Shown here: piece after piece, positions 24,068 through 32,355 of the stretch
How the letters are laid out: every line of letters begins with the position of its first letter
How positions within the stretch are numbered: the stretch's first letter is position 1
DNA from: Kribbella sindirgiensis
GTDB taxonomy: Bacteria > Actinomycetota > Actinomycetes > Propionibacteriales > Kribbellaceae
Length of the DNA: 64,000 nucleotides
Reading direction: 5' to 3'
Assembly (NCBI RefSeq): GCF_004331435.1
Contig: NZ_SJKA01000006.1
Span: 531,670 to 595,669 of the forward strand
Translations under genes and position numbers: made by a program
Notes under the pieces: generated by a model
Seen by the model: the letters and a program-made list of their open reading frames with translations, nothing else
Told to the model about the DNA's origin: nothing
Databases searched by the model: none

Positions 24068-25786
24068 GTGGCACCGAAGAACCAGCCCAAGCCTGTTCAG
24101 CAGCCGTCCGGTATGCCGACGCACCGCTACCGCGCGTTCCCGCCGATCGACCTGCCGGACCGCACCTGGCCGGCCAAGTCCGTCGACCGCACCCCGCGCT
24201 GGCTGTCCACCGACCTCCGCGACGGCAACCAGGCGCTGGTCGAGCCGATGTCCCCGGCCCGCAAGCGACGGATGTTCGACCTGCTGGTGAAGATGGGCTA
24301 CAAGGAGATCGAGGTCGGTTTCCCGAGCGCCAGCCAGTACGACTTCGACTTCGTCCGCAGCCTGATCGAGGACGACGTGATCCCGGACGACGTGACGATC
24401 TCCGTGCTGACCCAGGCGCGGGAGGAGCTGATCGAGCGCACCGTGCAGTCGCTGCAGGGCTCGCCGAAGGCCACCATCCACCTGTACAACGCGACCGCGC
24501 CGCTGTTCCGCCGGGTGGTGTTCAACGTCGACAAGGCCGAGTGCCGCACGATCGCGGTCCGCGGCACCGAGACCGTGATGAAGTACGCCGACGAGATCCT
24601 CGGCGACTGCGAGTTCGGGTACCAGTACAGCCCGGAGATCTTCACCGGCACCGAGCTGGAGTTCGCGCTCGAGGTGTGCGAGGCGGTCAGCGACGTCTGG
24701 CAGCCCGCCGAGGGCCGCGAGATCATCCTGAACCTGCCGGCCACCGTCGAGATGTGCACCCCGAACGTGTACGCGGACCAGATCGAGTGGTTCGGCCGGA
24801 ACCTGACCCGGCGCGAGCACAGCACGATCAGCCTGCACCCGCACAACGACCGCGGTACGGCGGTGGCCGCCACCGAGCTGGCGCTGATGGCCGGAGCGGA
24901 CCGCGTCGAGGGCTGCCTGTTCGGCCACGGCGAGCGGACCGGCAACGTCGACCTGGTGACGCTGGGGATGAACCTGTTCAGCCAGGGCATCGACCCGCAG
25001 ATCGATTTCTCCGACATCGACGAGATCCGCCGGACCGTGGAGTACTGCACGCAGATGCGCGTCCCCGAGCGGCAGCCGTACGCCGGCGACCTGGTCTACA
25101 CGGCCTTCTCGGGCTCGCACCAGGACGCGATCAAGAAGGGCCTGGAGGCGCTGGACAAGCAGGCCGCTGCCGAGGGCAAGCCGGTCGGCGACATCGCCTG
25201 GGAGGCGCCGTACCTGCCGATCGACCCGAAGGACGTGGGCCGCAGCTACGAGGCCGTGATCCGGGTGAACTCGCAGTCCGGCAAGGGCGGCGTCGCGTAC
25301 ATCATGAAGTCCGAGCACCGGCTCGACCTGCCGCGCCGGCTGCAGATCGAGTTCAGCCGGGTGATCCAGCAGCACACCGACAGCGAGGGTGGCGAGGTCG
25401 GCCCGCAGCAGATGTGGGACATCTTCGCGGCCGAGTACCTGGCGCCGGGCGCGCTGTCGCTGCTGAGCGTCAACTCGACCTCCGGTGAGGGGCAGGGCGA
25501 CCAGCTCCGCGTTCAGGTCTATGCCAACGGCGTGCCGCACGAGTTGGTTGGCGAGGGCAACGGTCCGGTATCGGCCTTCGTGGACGCCATCAAGCCGCTG
25601 AAGTACGACGTCCGGGTGCTGGACTACCACGAGCACGCGCTCTCCGCGGGCGGTGACGCGCTGGCCGCGGCGTACGTCGAGTGCGAGGTCGGCGACGACG
25701 TGTTCTGGGGCGTCGGCCGGGACGCCAACATTCTCACTGCTTCGCTGAAGGCCGTCGTGTCGGCTGTCAACCGCGCCACGCGCTGA
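24068..25786 (+). CDS. leuA: 2-isopropylmalate synthase LeuA
   Basis: The 572-residue enzyme condenses acetyl-CoA with 2-oxoisovalerate, the first committed step of leucine synthesis. Motifs: STDLRDGNQALVEPM (catalytic metal site) near residue 43, HPHNDRGTAVA (metal-binding HxH), GCLFGHGERTGNVDL, and a C-terminal regulatory domain (about 430-572) for leucine feedback inhibition. It starts at GTG 24068 behind AGGAG (24057-24061). An attenuator lies upstream and a terminator downstream, so it is a single-gene unit. Confidence 0.97.
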   Translation: MAPKNQPKPVQQPSGMPTHRYRAFPPIDLPDRTWPAKSVDRTPRWLSTDLRDGNQALVEPMSPARKRRMFDLLVKMGYKEIEVGFPSASQYDFDFVRSLIEDDVIPDDVTISVLTQAREELIERTVQSLQGSPKATIHLYNATAPLFRRVVFNVDKAECRTIAVRGTETVMKYADEILGDCEFGYQYSPEIFTGTELEFALEVCEAVSDVWQPAEGREIILNLPATVEMCTPNVYADQIEWFGRNLTRREHSTISLHPHNDRGTAVAATELALMAGADRVEGCLFGHGERTGNVDLVTLGMNLFSQGIDPQIDFSDIDEIRRTVEYCTQMRVPERQPYAGDLVYTAFSGSHQDAIKKGLEALDKQAAAEGKPVGDIAWEAPYLPIDPKDVGRSYEAVIRVNSQSGKGGVAYIMKSEHRLDLPRRLQIEFSRVIQQHTDSEGGEVGPQQMWDIFAAEYLAPGALSLLSVNSTSGEGQGDQLRVQVYANGVPHELVGEGNGPVSAFVDAIKPLKYDVRVLDYHEHALSAGGDALAAAYVECEVGDDVFWGVGRDANILTASLKAVVSAVNRATR

Positions 25787-25810
25787 CAGCGTTCGAATCT
25801 TCACACCGAG

Positions 25811-25840
25811 TTGCCCGTCTCCGTGTCGGAGGCGGGCAAT
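25811..25840 (+). terminator. Rho-independent terminator of leuA
   Basis: TTGCCCG-TCTCCG pairs with CGGAGG-CGGGCAA (25811-25823 with 25827-25839) around a 3-base loop; one T-G pair is the only imperfection. TTCCTGT follows. It lies 25 bp after the leuA stop. Confidence 0.85.
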
Positions 25841-26033
25841 TCCTGTACTCCCCGATACCGTTTCCTCACGGACCGCAACGTTGTCTCAACGTTGCCTCAA
25901 GTCGTTGACTCGGTGACTGAGGTTGCGCACACTGTCGTCACTATGCGCAGATCCTTGCAAGACAGTGTTACTAAGTCGAGCTGATCAGGGTCTGCGCCAC
26001 CGACTTTCCCTGGTAGTCGCGTGGAGGTGAGCA

Positions 26034-27134
26034 GTGAGTGGTGCGGTCGACACGTCCGCGACGAAGCTGATCGAAGGACCGGTCGTCGAACCGAGACCCT
26101 CGGCTGCTCGGCGTTTCGTCAACGCCTGGCTGGTCCGAAGACTCTTCAAGGCGGTCCTGACGGTCTTCATCGTCACCACCGGCACGTTCTTCCTGGTCAG
26201 GCTGTTGCCCGGTAACCCGGTCGACACCTATATCCAGACGCAGATCGCGCAGACCGGTATCTCCTACGAGGCGGCGGCCGCACAGGCGAAGAACCTGTTC
26301 TCGCTCGACCCCGACGCCCCGGTGATCTCGCAGTACGCGACCTACATGGTCAACCTGCTGCACGGCGACTTCGGCAACTCGGTGCTGTCGCCCGGCACCA
26401 CGGTCGCGGACGTGATCAAGACCTACCTGCCCTGGACGCTGTTCTCGGTCGGTGTCGCGACGGTCTTCAGCTTCATCATCGGCATCGTGGCCGGCATGAT
26501 CATGGCCTACCGCCGGGAGAGCTGGATCGACCACCTGCTGACCTCGATCGGCTCGCTGCTGCACGCGATCCCGAACTACATCCTGGCGATCCTGATCGTG
26601 GTCTTCCTCGGCGTGAAGCTGCAGCTGTTCAACCTCACCGAGGCCCGCGGCTCGTACACGCCCGGCGTGGAACCGTCGTTCAGCCTGAGCTTCCTGAACG
26701 ACATCTTCTACCACGCGTTCCTGCCGATCCTCGCCTACGCGCTGACCACGGTCGGCTCCTGGGCGCTGGTGATGAAGTCGTCCACGGTGGAGACGCTCGG
26801 CGAGGACTACGTGACGGTCGCCCGGGCGCGCGGCCTGTCGGACAACCGGATCCGGTCCGGGTACGTCGGGCGCAACGCCGTACTGCCCCTGTTCAGCCAG
26901 CTCGCGGTGTCACTCGGGTTCGTGGTCGGCGGCTCGATCTTCGTGGAGAAGATCTTCGGCTACCAGGGCATCGGCTTCAGCCTGTTCAACGCGGTCAACG
27001 GCCGCGACTACCCGGTGCTGCAGGGGATCTTCCTGGTCGTGACGATCTCGGTGGTCGCCGCCAACCTGCTGGCCGACGTTCTCTACAGCCGACTGGATCC
27101 GCGGATCCGGGTCGGCGGCCAGGGCAAGGGGTGA
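26034..27134 (+). CDS. Oligopeptide-type ABC transporter permease (DppB-like)
   Basis: The 366-residue inner-membrane protein has six helices, the first near residue 40 (AVLTVFIVTTGTFFLVRLLPG). The cytoplasmic coupling helix EDYVTVARARGLSDNRI gives the EAA-like motif of the DppB family, followed by VGRNAVLPL. It starts at GTG 26034 after GGAGGTGAG. First gene of a five-gene ABC operon (permease, permease, ATPase, ATPase, small membrane protein) followed by the binding protein. Transport substrate (peptide or oligosaccharide) is undetermined. Confidence 0.92.
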   Translation: MSGAVDTSATKLIEGPVVEPRPSAARRFVNAWLVRRLFKAVLTVFIVTTGTFFLVRLLPGNPVDTYIQTQIAQTGISYEAAAAQAKNLFSLDPDAPVISQYATYMVNLLHGDFGNSVLSPGTTVADVIKTYLPWTLFSVGVATVFSFIIGIVAGMIMAYRRESWIDHLLTSIGSLLHAIPNYILAILIVVFLGVKLQLFNLTEARGSYTPGVEPSFSLSFLNDIFYHAFLPILAYALTTVGSWALVMKSSTVETLGEDYVTVARARGLSDNRIRSGYVGRNAVLPLFSQLAVSLGFVVGGSIFVEKIFGYQGIGFSLFNAVNGRDYPVLQGIFLVVTISVVAANLLADVLYSRLDPRIRVGGQGKG

Positions 27135-27140
27135 CGCGAG

Positions 27141-28037
27141 ATGGCTGACGCAACAATCCCCGTGTCGGCGGTCGGCACGACCGGCGTCTCCCGGTTCGCC
27201 GGCATTCTGAGTTCGCTGCGCCGTAGCCCCGCCGGGTTCATCGGCTTCATCATCGTGGCGCTGATGGTGCTGATCACCGCGATCGTGCCGTTCTTCCTCC
27301 CGGACGTGACACCGAACGTCAAGGAGATCCTGCTCCCGGCCGGCTCGCCCGGGCACCTGCTCGGCACCGACAACGAGGGCAAGGACGTCCTGATCCAGAT
27401 GATCGGCGGCGGCCGGACGGTGATCTTCGTCGGCTTCATCGCCGCGGCGATCTCGACCGCGCTGGCGATCGTGCTCGGATCGCTGGCGGCGTACCTCGGC
27501 GGCTGGGTCGACTCGGTCGTCGTCACGCTGGCCGACGTGTTCCTGACCGTCCCGCAGATCGTCCTGCTCGCCGTCATGGGCGCGTTCTTCAAACTCGACT
27601 CGCCGCTGCTGCTCGCACTCCTGGTCGGCGGCCTGTCCTGGCCGGTGCTGACCCGGGCGGTGCGGGCCCAGGTGTTCTCGCTGAAGGAACGCGAGTTCGT
27701 CGAGGCCGCCCGGCTGCTCGACCTCGGCACGATCCGGGTGGTGTTCGTCGAGATCCTGCCGAACATGGCCAGCTTCATCCTGATGAACTTCATGATCGGC
27801 GTGACGAACGCGATCTACCAGCTGGTCGGTCTCTACCTGCTCGGGCTCGCGCCGCTGAGCGGGGCCAACTGGGGCATCATGCTCAACCGCGCCTGGATCG
27901 CCGGCGCCATCTTCAACGACGCGAGCCTGGCCTGGATCCTCAGCCCGATCCTCGCGATCGTCCTGCTGCTGCTCGGACTGGTGATGATGACGAGATCCCT
28001 CGAAGAGATCCTCAACCCGCGGCTCCGGGACCGGTGA
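27141..28037 (+). CDS. Oligopeptide-type ABC transporter permease (DppC-like)
   Basis: The 298-residue second permease has an N-terminal DppC-type beginning (RRSPAGFIGFIIVALMVL), a periplasmic GTDNEGKDVL segment characteristic of the family, and a coupling helix REFVEAARLLDLGTIRVV. Five or six helices span the membrane. It follows the DppB-like gene by 6 bp and overlaps the first ATPase gene by GTGA. Confidence 0.92.
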   Translation: MADATIPVSAVGTTGVSRFAGILSSLRRSPAGFIGFIIVALMVLITAIVPFFLPDVTPNVKEILLPAGSPGHLLGTDNEGKDVLIQMIGGGRTVIFVGFIAAAISTALAIVLGSLAAYLGGWVDSVVVTLADVFLTVPQIVLLAVMGAFFKLDSPLLLALLVGGLSWPVLTRAVRAQVFSLKEREFVEAARLLDLGTIRVVFVEILPNMASFILMNFMIGVTNAIYQLVGLYLLGLAPLSGANWGIMLNRAWIAGAIFNDASLAWILSPILAIVLLLLGLVMMTRSLEEILNPRLRDR

Positions 28038-29122
28038 GCGCGATGACGACAACCTCTGCGAGTGACCGCGCGACGCGCGGCGGCCAGGGCAAGCCACTGC
28101 TGTCCATCCGCGACTTCAAGGTCGAGTACCGGACCGGTTCCGGGACGACCGTGCAGGCGGTCCGCGGCGTCGACCTCGACCTGTTCCCGGGCGAGAGCCT
28201 CGCGCTCGTCGGCGAGAGCGGCTGCGGCAAGACGACGTTCGGGCTCGGCCTGCTGCGATTGCTGCCGCGGCTCGGGCACGCCAGCGGCCAAGTGACCTTC
28301 AACCGCGGCGACGGCACCGAGATCGACGTCCTCGGCCTGGACGGCCGGGACCTGCGGCAGTTCCGCTGGCGGGACGCCGCGATGGTGTTCCAGGGCGCGA
28401 TGAACGCGTTCAACCCGGTGCTCAAGATCCGCGCGCACATGCACGACACGATGCGCGCGCACACCAAGGCGTCCAAGCAGGAGATCGAGGACCGGGCCGG
28501 CGAGCTGCTGAGGCTCGTGCGGCTCGAGCCGTCGCGGGTGATGGACAGCTACCCGCACGAGTTGTCCGGCGGGATGCGGCAGCGCGTGCTGATCGCGATG
28601 AGCCTGCTGCTCGAACCCGAGGTCCTGATCCTCGACGAGCCGACCACCGCGCTCGACATCCTCACCCAGCGGTCCGTCGTCGACGTCCTGCACGAGGTGC
28701 GCGAGCGGCTCGGGTTCTCGATGATCTTCATCTCCCACGACCTGTCGCTGGCCGCCGAGCTCGCGGACCGGGTCGCCACCATGTACGCCGGACGCATCAT
28801 CGAGACCGGCGGCGTCCGGGACATGTTCTACAAGCCGCGGCACCCGTACACGCTCGGGCTGATCAAGGCCGTGCCGCCGATCGTCGGCGACCTGCCCGAC
28901 ATGGAGTCGATCCCGGGCGGCCCGCCGAGCCTCGCGTCGCTGCCGAAGGGCTGCACGTTCAGCCCGCGCTGCAAGTTCGCGACCGACGAGTGCAAGGAGG
29001 CCGACCCGCCGCTGATCCCGATCACCGACGAGCCGGGTGACGCGCACGAGGCGGCCTGCATCCATTGGAAGGACGTGCACCTCGAACGACGGGTGCAGGA
29101 CGAAATGGGGACCGCCTCATGA
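28034..29122 (+). CDS. Oligopeptide-type ABC ATPase (DppD-like)
   Basis: The 362-residue ATPase has Walker A GESGCGKTT (about residue 58), Q-loop VFQGAMNAFNPV, signature LSGGMRQR, Walker B LILDEPTTALD and the switch His in FISHDLS. The C-terminal oligopeptide-type extension holds spaced cysteines (GCTFSPRCKFATDECKEA), typical of Dpp/Opp ATPases. It starts at GTG 28034 in the stop of the permease and overlaps the next ATPase by ATGA. Confidence 0.94.
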   Translation: MSAMTTTSASDRATRGGQGKPLLSIRDFKVEYRTGSGTTVQAVRGVDLDLFPGESLALVGESGCGKTTFGLGLLRLLPRLGHASGQVTFNRGDGTEIDVLGLDGRDLRQFRWRDAAMVFQGAMNAFNPVLKIRAHMHDTMRAHTKASKQEIEDRAGELLRLVRLEPSRVMDSYPHELSGGMRQRVLIAMSLLLEPEVLILDEPTTALDILTQRSVVDVLHEVRERLGFSMIFISHDLSLAAELADRVATMYAGRIIETGGVRDMFYKPRHPYTLGLIKAVPPIVGDLPDMESIPGGPPSLASLPKGCTFSPRCKFATDECKEADPPLIPITDEPGDAHEAACIHWKDVHLERRVQDEMGTAS

Positions 29123-30180
29123 GCGCGCTGGAGAAGTCCCCCGAGGCTGCGGGCGGCACGCCGTTGATGACGCTGGGCGGCGTCAGCCAGGTGTTCGACA
29201 CCAAGGCCGGCCCGATCCGCGCCGTCGACAACATCGACCTGTCGATCAACCCCGGTGAAGTGCTCTGCCTGGTCGGCGAGAGTGGCTCCGGGAAGACCAC
29301 GGCGGCCCGGATGGCGGCGGGTCTCGCCCGGCCGACCAGCGGCCAGGTGGCCTTCGACGGCACCGACATCTGGTCATTGAAGCGCAACGACTTCACCACC
29401 TTCCGGCGCAGCGTGCAGTACGTCCACCAGGACCCGTACGCCTCGCTCAACCCGACGCGGACGATCCAGCAGACGATCACCGCCCCGCTGTTCAAGCACG
29501 GAGTGGTGAAGAGCAAGAAGGAAGCTGCCGAGCGCGCCGCGGAGCTCCTCACCAAGGTCGACCTGACCCCGCCCGAGAACTACCTGTCGAAGTACCCGCA
29601 CCAGCTGTCCGGCGGTCAGCGGCAGCGGGTCGCCGTCGCCCGGGCGCTGACGCTGGACCCGAAGCTGATCATCGCCGACGAGTCCACCTCGATGCTGGAC
29701 GTGTCGATCCGGATCAGCGTGCTCGCGATGCTCGGCCGGCTGCGCGACGACCTCGGCGTCGGGTTCCTGTTCATCACCCACGACCTGGCGATCGCGAAGT
29801 ACTTCGGCTGGCGCGGGAAGACCGCGGTGATGTACCTCGGCCGGATCGTCGAGTTCGGGCCGACGCCGAAGATCATCAACGCGCCGACGCATCCGTACAC
29901 CCGGGCGCTGATCGACGCGATCCCCGAGCCGGACCCGGACCTGACCAAGACCAAGGGCCGCGAGTCCCTGCGCAGCCTGGAGATTCCGAGCCTGGCGCAC
30001 CTGCCGTCCGGGTGCTCGTTCCACCCGCGCTGCCCGCAGTTCGAGGACGGGCTGTGCGACGGGGCGATCCCGGAGCTCACCACGATCCGATCCGGCCAGT
30101 CGGCCGCGTGCCACGTGGTCGCGCGCGACGGCGTACCCGGTGTCGGTGAAGGAGGACATCCGGATGGGCCGGGGGCCTGA
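29119..30180 (+). CDS. Oligopeptide-type ABC ATPase (DppF-like)
   Basis: The 353-residue second ATPase has Walker A GESGSGKTT, Q-loop YVHQDPYASLNP, signature LSGGQRQR, Walker B LIIADESTSMLD (Ser replaces the usual Pro-Thr) and FITHDLA. The C-terminal Cys-rich HPRCPQFEDGLCDG segment matches the DppD-like partner. ATG 29119 overlaps the DppD-like stop; its own stop shares a base with the next gene's start. Confidence 0.94.
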   Translation: MSALEKSPEAAGGTPLMTLGGVSQVFDTKAGPIRAVDNIDLSINPGEVLCLVGESGSGKTTAARMAAGLARPTSGQVAFDGTDIWSLKRNDFTTFRRSVQYVHQDPYASLNPTRTIQQTITAPLFKHGVVKSKKEAAERAAELLTKVDLTPPENYLSKYPHQLSGGQRQRVAVARALTLDPKLIIADESTSMLDVSIRISVLAMLGRLRDDLGVGFLFITHDLAIAKYFGWRGKTAVMYLGRIVEFGPTPKIINAPTHPYTRALIDAIPEPDPDLTKTKGRESLRSLEIPSLAHLPSGCSFHPRCPQFEDGLCDGAIPELTTIRSGQSAACHVVARDGVPGVGEGGHPDGPGA

Positions 30181-30386
30181 TGTCGTCTCAGATGGGCCGA
30201 GTGGCGCTCAGCTGGGCAGCGTTCCTGGTGCTGGCCGGCGGAGTCCTGCTACTCACACTGACGCCGGGCACCCCGGAGTTCGTCGTCACCTTGTTCACCT
30301 TGTGTTTGGGCCTGCTACTGGGCCTGGTGGTCGTCGTCGGGGTCGTCCTGACCCGGCGCCGGGAAAAACGCGAGGGCGGTAGTTAG
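30180..30386 (+). CDS. Small two-helix membrane protein
   Basis: The 68-residue protein is almost entirely two hydrophobic helices (about 10-26 and 33-57) ending in a basic tail (RRREKREGG). It is coupled by TGATG to the DppF-like ATPase. No family is recognised; position suggests a small accessory or assembly subunit of the transporter. Confidence 0.75.
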   Translation: MSSQMGRVALSWAAFLVLAGGVLLLTLTPGTPEFVVTLFTLCLGLLLGLVVVVGVVLTRRREKREGGS

Positions 30387-30404
30387 TCCCACCAGTAAGT
30401 AGTA

Positions 30405-30431
30405 ACTGACCCGCATGGGCGTGCGGTCAGT
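30405..30431 (+). promoter_or_regulatory. Intercistronic hairpin before the binding-protein gene
   Basis: ACTGACCCGCA (30405-30415) pairs with TGCGGTCAGT (30422-30431) with one bulged C and a six-base loop. It stands 16 bp ahead of the substrate-binding protein start, in the gap after the small membrane gene. Such hairpins often protect the binding-protein message or partly end upstream transcripts. Confidence 0.6.
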
Positions 30432-30447
30432 CCAGAAAGGACGAAGG

Positions 30448-32313
30448 ATGAGTCCCACCGGCACCAACGATTCCGGCACCAACGGTCTGGGCGCGAGCGC
30501 CGAGACCAACGCGATTTCCCGCCGGCATGTGCTCCAGATCTTCGGTATCGCCGGTGTCGGCGTGGCCGGCATCGGATCCGCGGCCGCGTGCTCGCCGAGC
30601 AAGCCGAACGCCAGCGGGGGTGACAGCGGCAAGTCCGGTAACAAGGAGTTCCACGGGGCGTACCCGTACCAGTTGCCGCCCAAGGGTCACTTCAACCTGA
30701 TCGCCGGCGTCACCGACGGCATCCAGGCCAGCAACAGCCCGTACTTCGACCTCATCTACCCGAGCGCCGGCATGTACTACTGGGCCGACAAGAAGTGGGA
30801 ATGGATGATGGCCGAGTCCGGGGCCCTGGACGAGGCGAACAAGACCTACACCCTGAAGCTGCGCTCCGGCCTGAAGTGGAGCGACGACAAGCCGGTGACC
30901 GCGAAGGACGTCGTGTCGACGTTCAACCTGCGCTGGCTGCTGCGCCAGCAGGAGTGGACGTTCCTGTCCGACATCAGCGCCAAGGACGACACCACGGTGG
31001 TCTTCACCATCGGTACGCCGTCCACCGTGCTGGAGCGCTACATCCTCCGCGCCGGCATCCTGCCCGACTCGGTCTACGGCGAGTGGGCGACCAAGGCCGA
31101 GACCATGCGCAAGGCCAAGACCAGCCTGGACAGCGCCGAGGGCAAGCAGCTGAACGGAGACTTCCAGAAGTTCCGTCCGGAGAACGCGCCGGTCTCGGGT
31201 CCGTTCAACTTCGACGTGAAGAGCATGACCAACGCGCAGATGTCGCTGGTCAAGAACGACAAGGGCCTGTTCGCCGACAAGATCGGCTTCACCAAGGTCG
31301 TGCTGTACAACGGTGAGACGTCCGACATCTCCCCGGTCGTGCTGAACAAGGATGTCGACTACGCCACCCACGGTTTCGCGGTGGCCACCGAGAAGACCCT
31401 GCTGGGCAGCGGTTTCCGGATCCTCCGGCCGCCGGTGTACTCGGGTCCGTCGCTGGTCTTCAACTACACCGCGCACCCGGAGCTGGCCGACGCGAAGGTC
31501 CGGCAGGCGATCGCCTACGTCCTGGACCGCAACGAGAACGGCACCGTCGCCCTCGGCGACTCCGGCAAGCCGTGCAAGTTCATGGCCGGCTTCTCCGACA
31601 TCCTCGTCCCCGACTGGGTGTCGGACGCCGACCAGAAGAAGCTGCAGCCGTACGAGAAGGACGAGGCCAAGGCCACGTCGCTGCTGACCGAGGCCGGATG
31701 GAAGAAGACCGGCGGCAAGTGGATGCTGCCGAACGGCAAGCCGGCCGCCTACGACATCAAGTTCCCGACCGAGTTCGCCGACTGGAACCCGGCCGCCACC
31801 AACGCGGCCGATCAGCTGAACAAGTTCGGGTTCAACATCACCAAGCGGGGTATCACCTTCACCCAGCTGAACCCCGACGTACTCGCGGGCAAGTTCGACA
31901 TCGCGATCCAGGGCTGGGGCGCGTCGAGCCACCCGCACCCGTACTTCGCGTTCGTCCAGGACCTGTACACGTTCAACTACGTGATCGCGGCGAACTCCGG
32001 CGGCAAGGGCATGAACTTCCCGCTCAAGCAGACCACCTCGGCCGGTCCGATCGACCTCAAGGACGTGGTGGACAAGTCGGCGCAGGGCCTGAACGTCGAC
32101 GAGCAGAAGAAGAACATCACCGCCGCGGCGATGGCGTTCAACGAACTGCTGCCGATCATCCCGCTCTGGGAGCGCTACGGTAACAACCCGGCGCTCGAGG
32201 GCACCCGGGTGGCGAAGTTCCCGGCCGACGACGACCCGATCCTGAAGAACGCGCCGTACGCGGACAACTTCGTGATCATGGGCATGTACTCGGGCAAGGT
32301 CGCGCCGGTCTAA
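30448..32313 (+). CDS. Family 5 ABC substrate-binding lipoprotein
   Basis: The 621-residue protein begins with a twin-arginine signal (SRRHVLQIF, about residues 24-32) and ends the signal with a lipobox-like AAAC (Cys about 48), so it is a Tat-exported lipoprotein. The mature part has the SBP_bac_5 features WKWSDDKPVTAKDVV-like (GLKWSDDKPVTAKDVV) and ADAKVRQAIAYVLDRN. ATG 30448 follows GAAAGGA and GAAGG. It captures the solute for the permeases and ATPases upstream; ligand unknown. Confidence 0.92.
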   Translation: MSPTGTNDSGTNGLGASAETNAISRRHVLQIFGIAGVGVAGIGSAAACSPSKPNASGGDSGKSGNKEFHGAYPYQLPPKGHFNLIAGVTDGIQASNSPYFDLIYPSAGMYYWADKKWEWMMAESGALDEANKTYTLKLRSGLKWSDDKPVTAKDVVSTFNLRWLLRQQEWTFLSDISAKDDTTVVFTIGTPSTVLERYILRAGILPDSVYGEWATKAETMRKAKTSLDSAEGKQLNGDFQKFRPENAPVSGPFNFDVKSMTNAQMSLVKNDKGLFADKIGFTKVVLYNGETSDISPVVLNKDVDYATHGFAVATEKTLLGSGFRILRPPVYSGPSLVFNYTAHPELADAKVRQAIAYVLDRNENGTVALGDSGKPCKFMAGFSDILVPDWVSDADQKKLQPYEKDEAKATSLLTEAGWKKTGGKWMLPNGKPAAYDIKFPTEFADWNPAATNAADQLNKFGFNITKRGITFTQLNPDVLAGKFDIAIQGWGASSHPHPYFAFVQDLYTFNYVIAANSGGKGMNFPLKQTTSAGPIDLKDVVDKSAQGLNVDEQKKNITAAAMAFNELLPIIPLWERYGNNPALEGTRVAKFPADDDPILKNAPYADNFVIMGMYSGKVAPV

Positions 32314-32355
32314 ACGATTGGCGTTCTGACCCGATTGTTTGGTTGGGTCGGCCGG

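Noticed and set aside
25791..25800. GTTCGAATC resembling a tRNA T-loop
   Set aside because: No acceptor, D-loop or anticodon stem surrounds it; it is the end of leuA and spacer.
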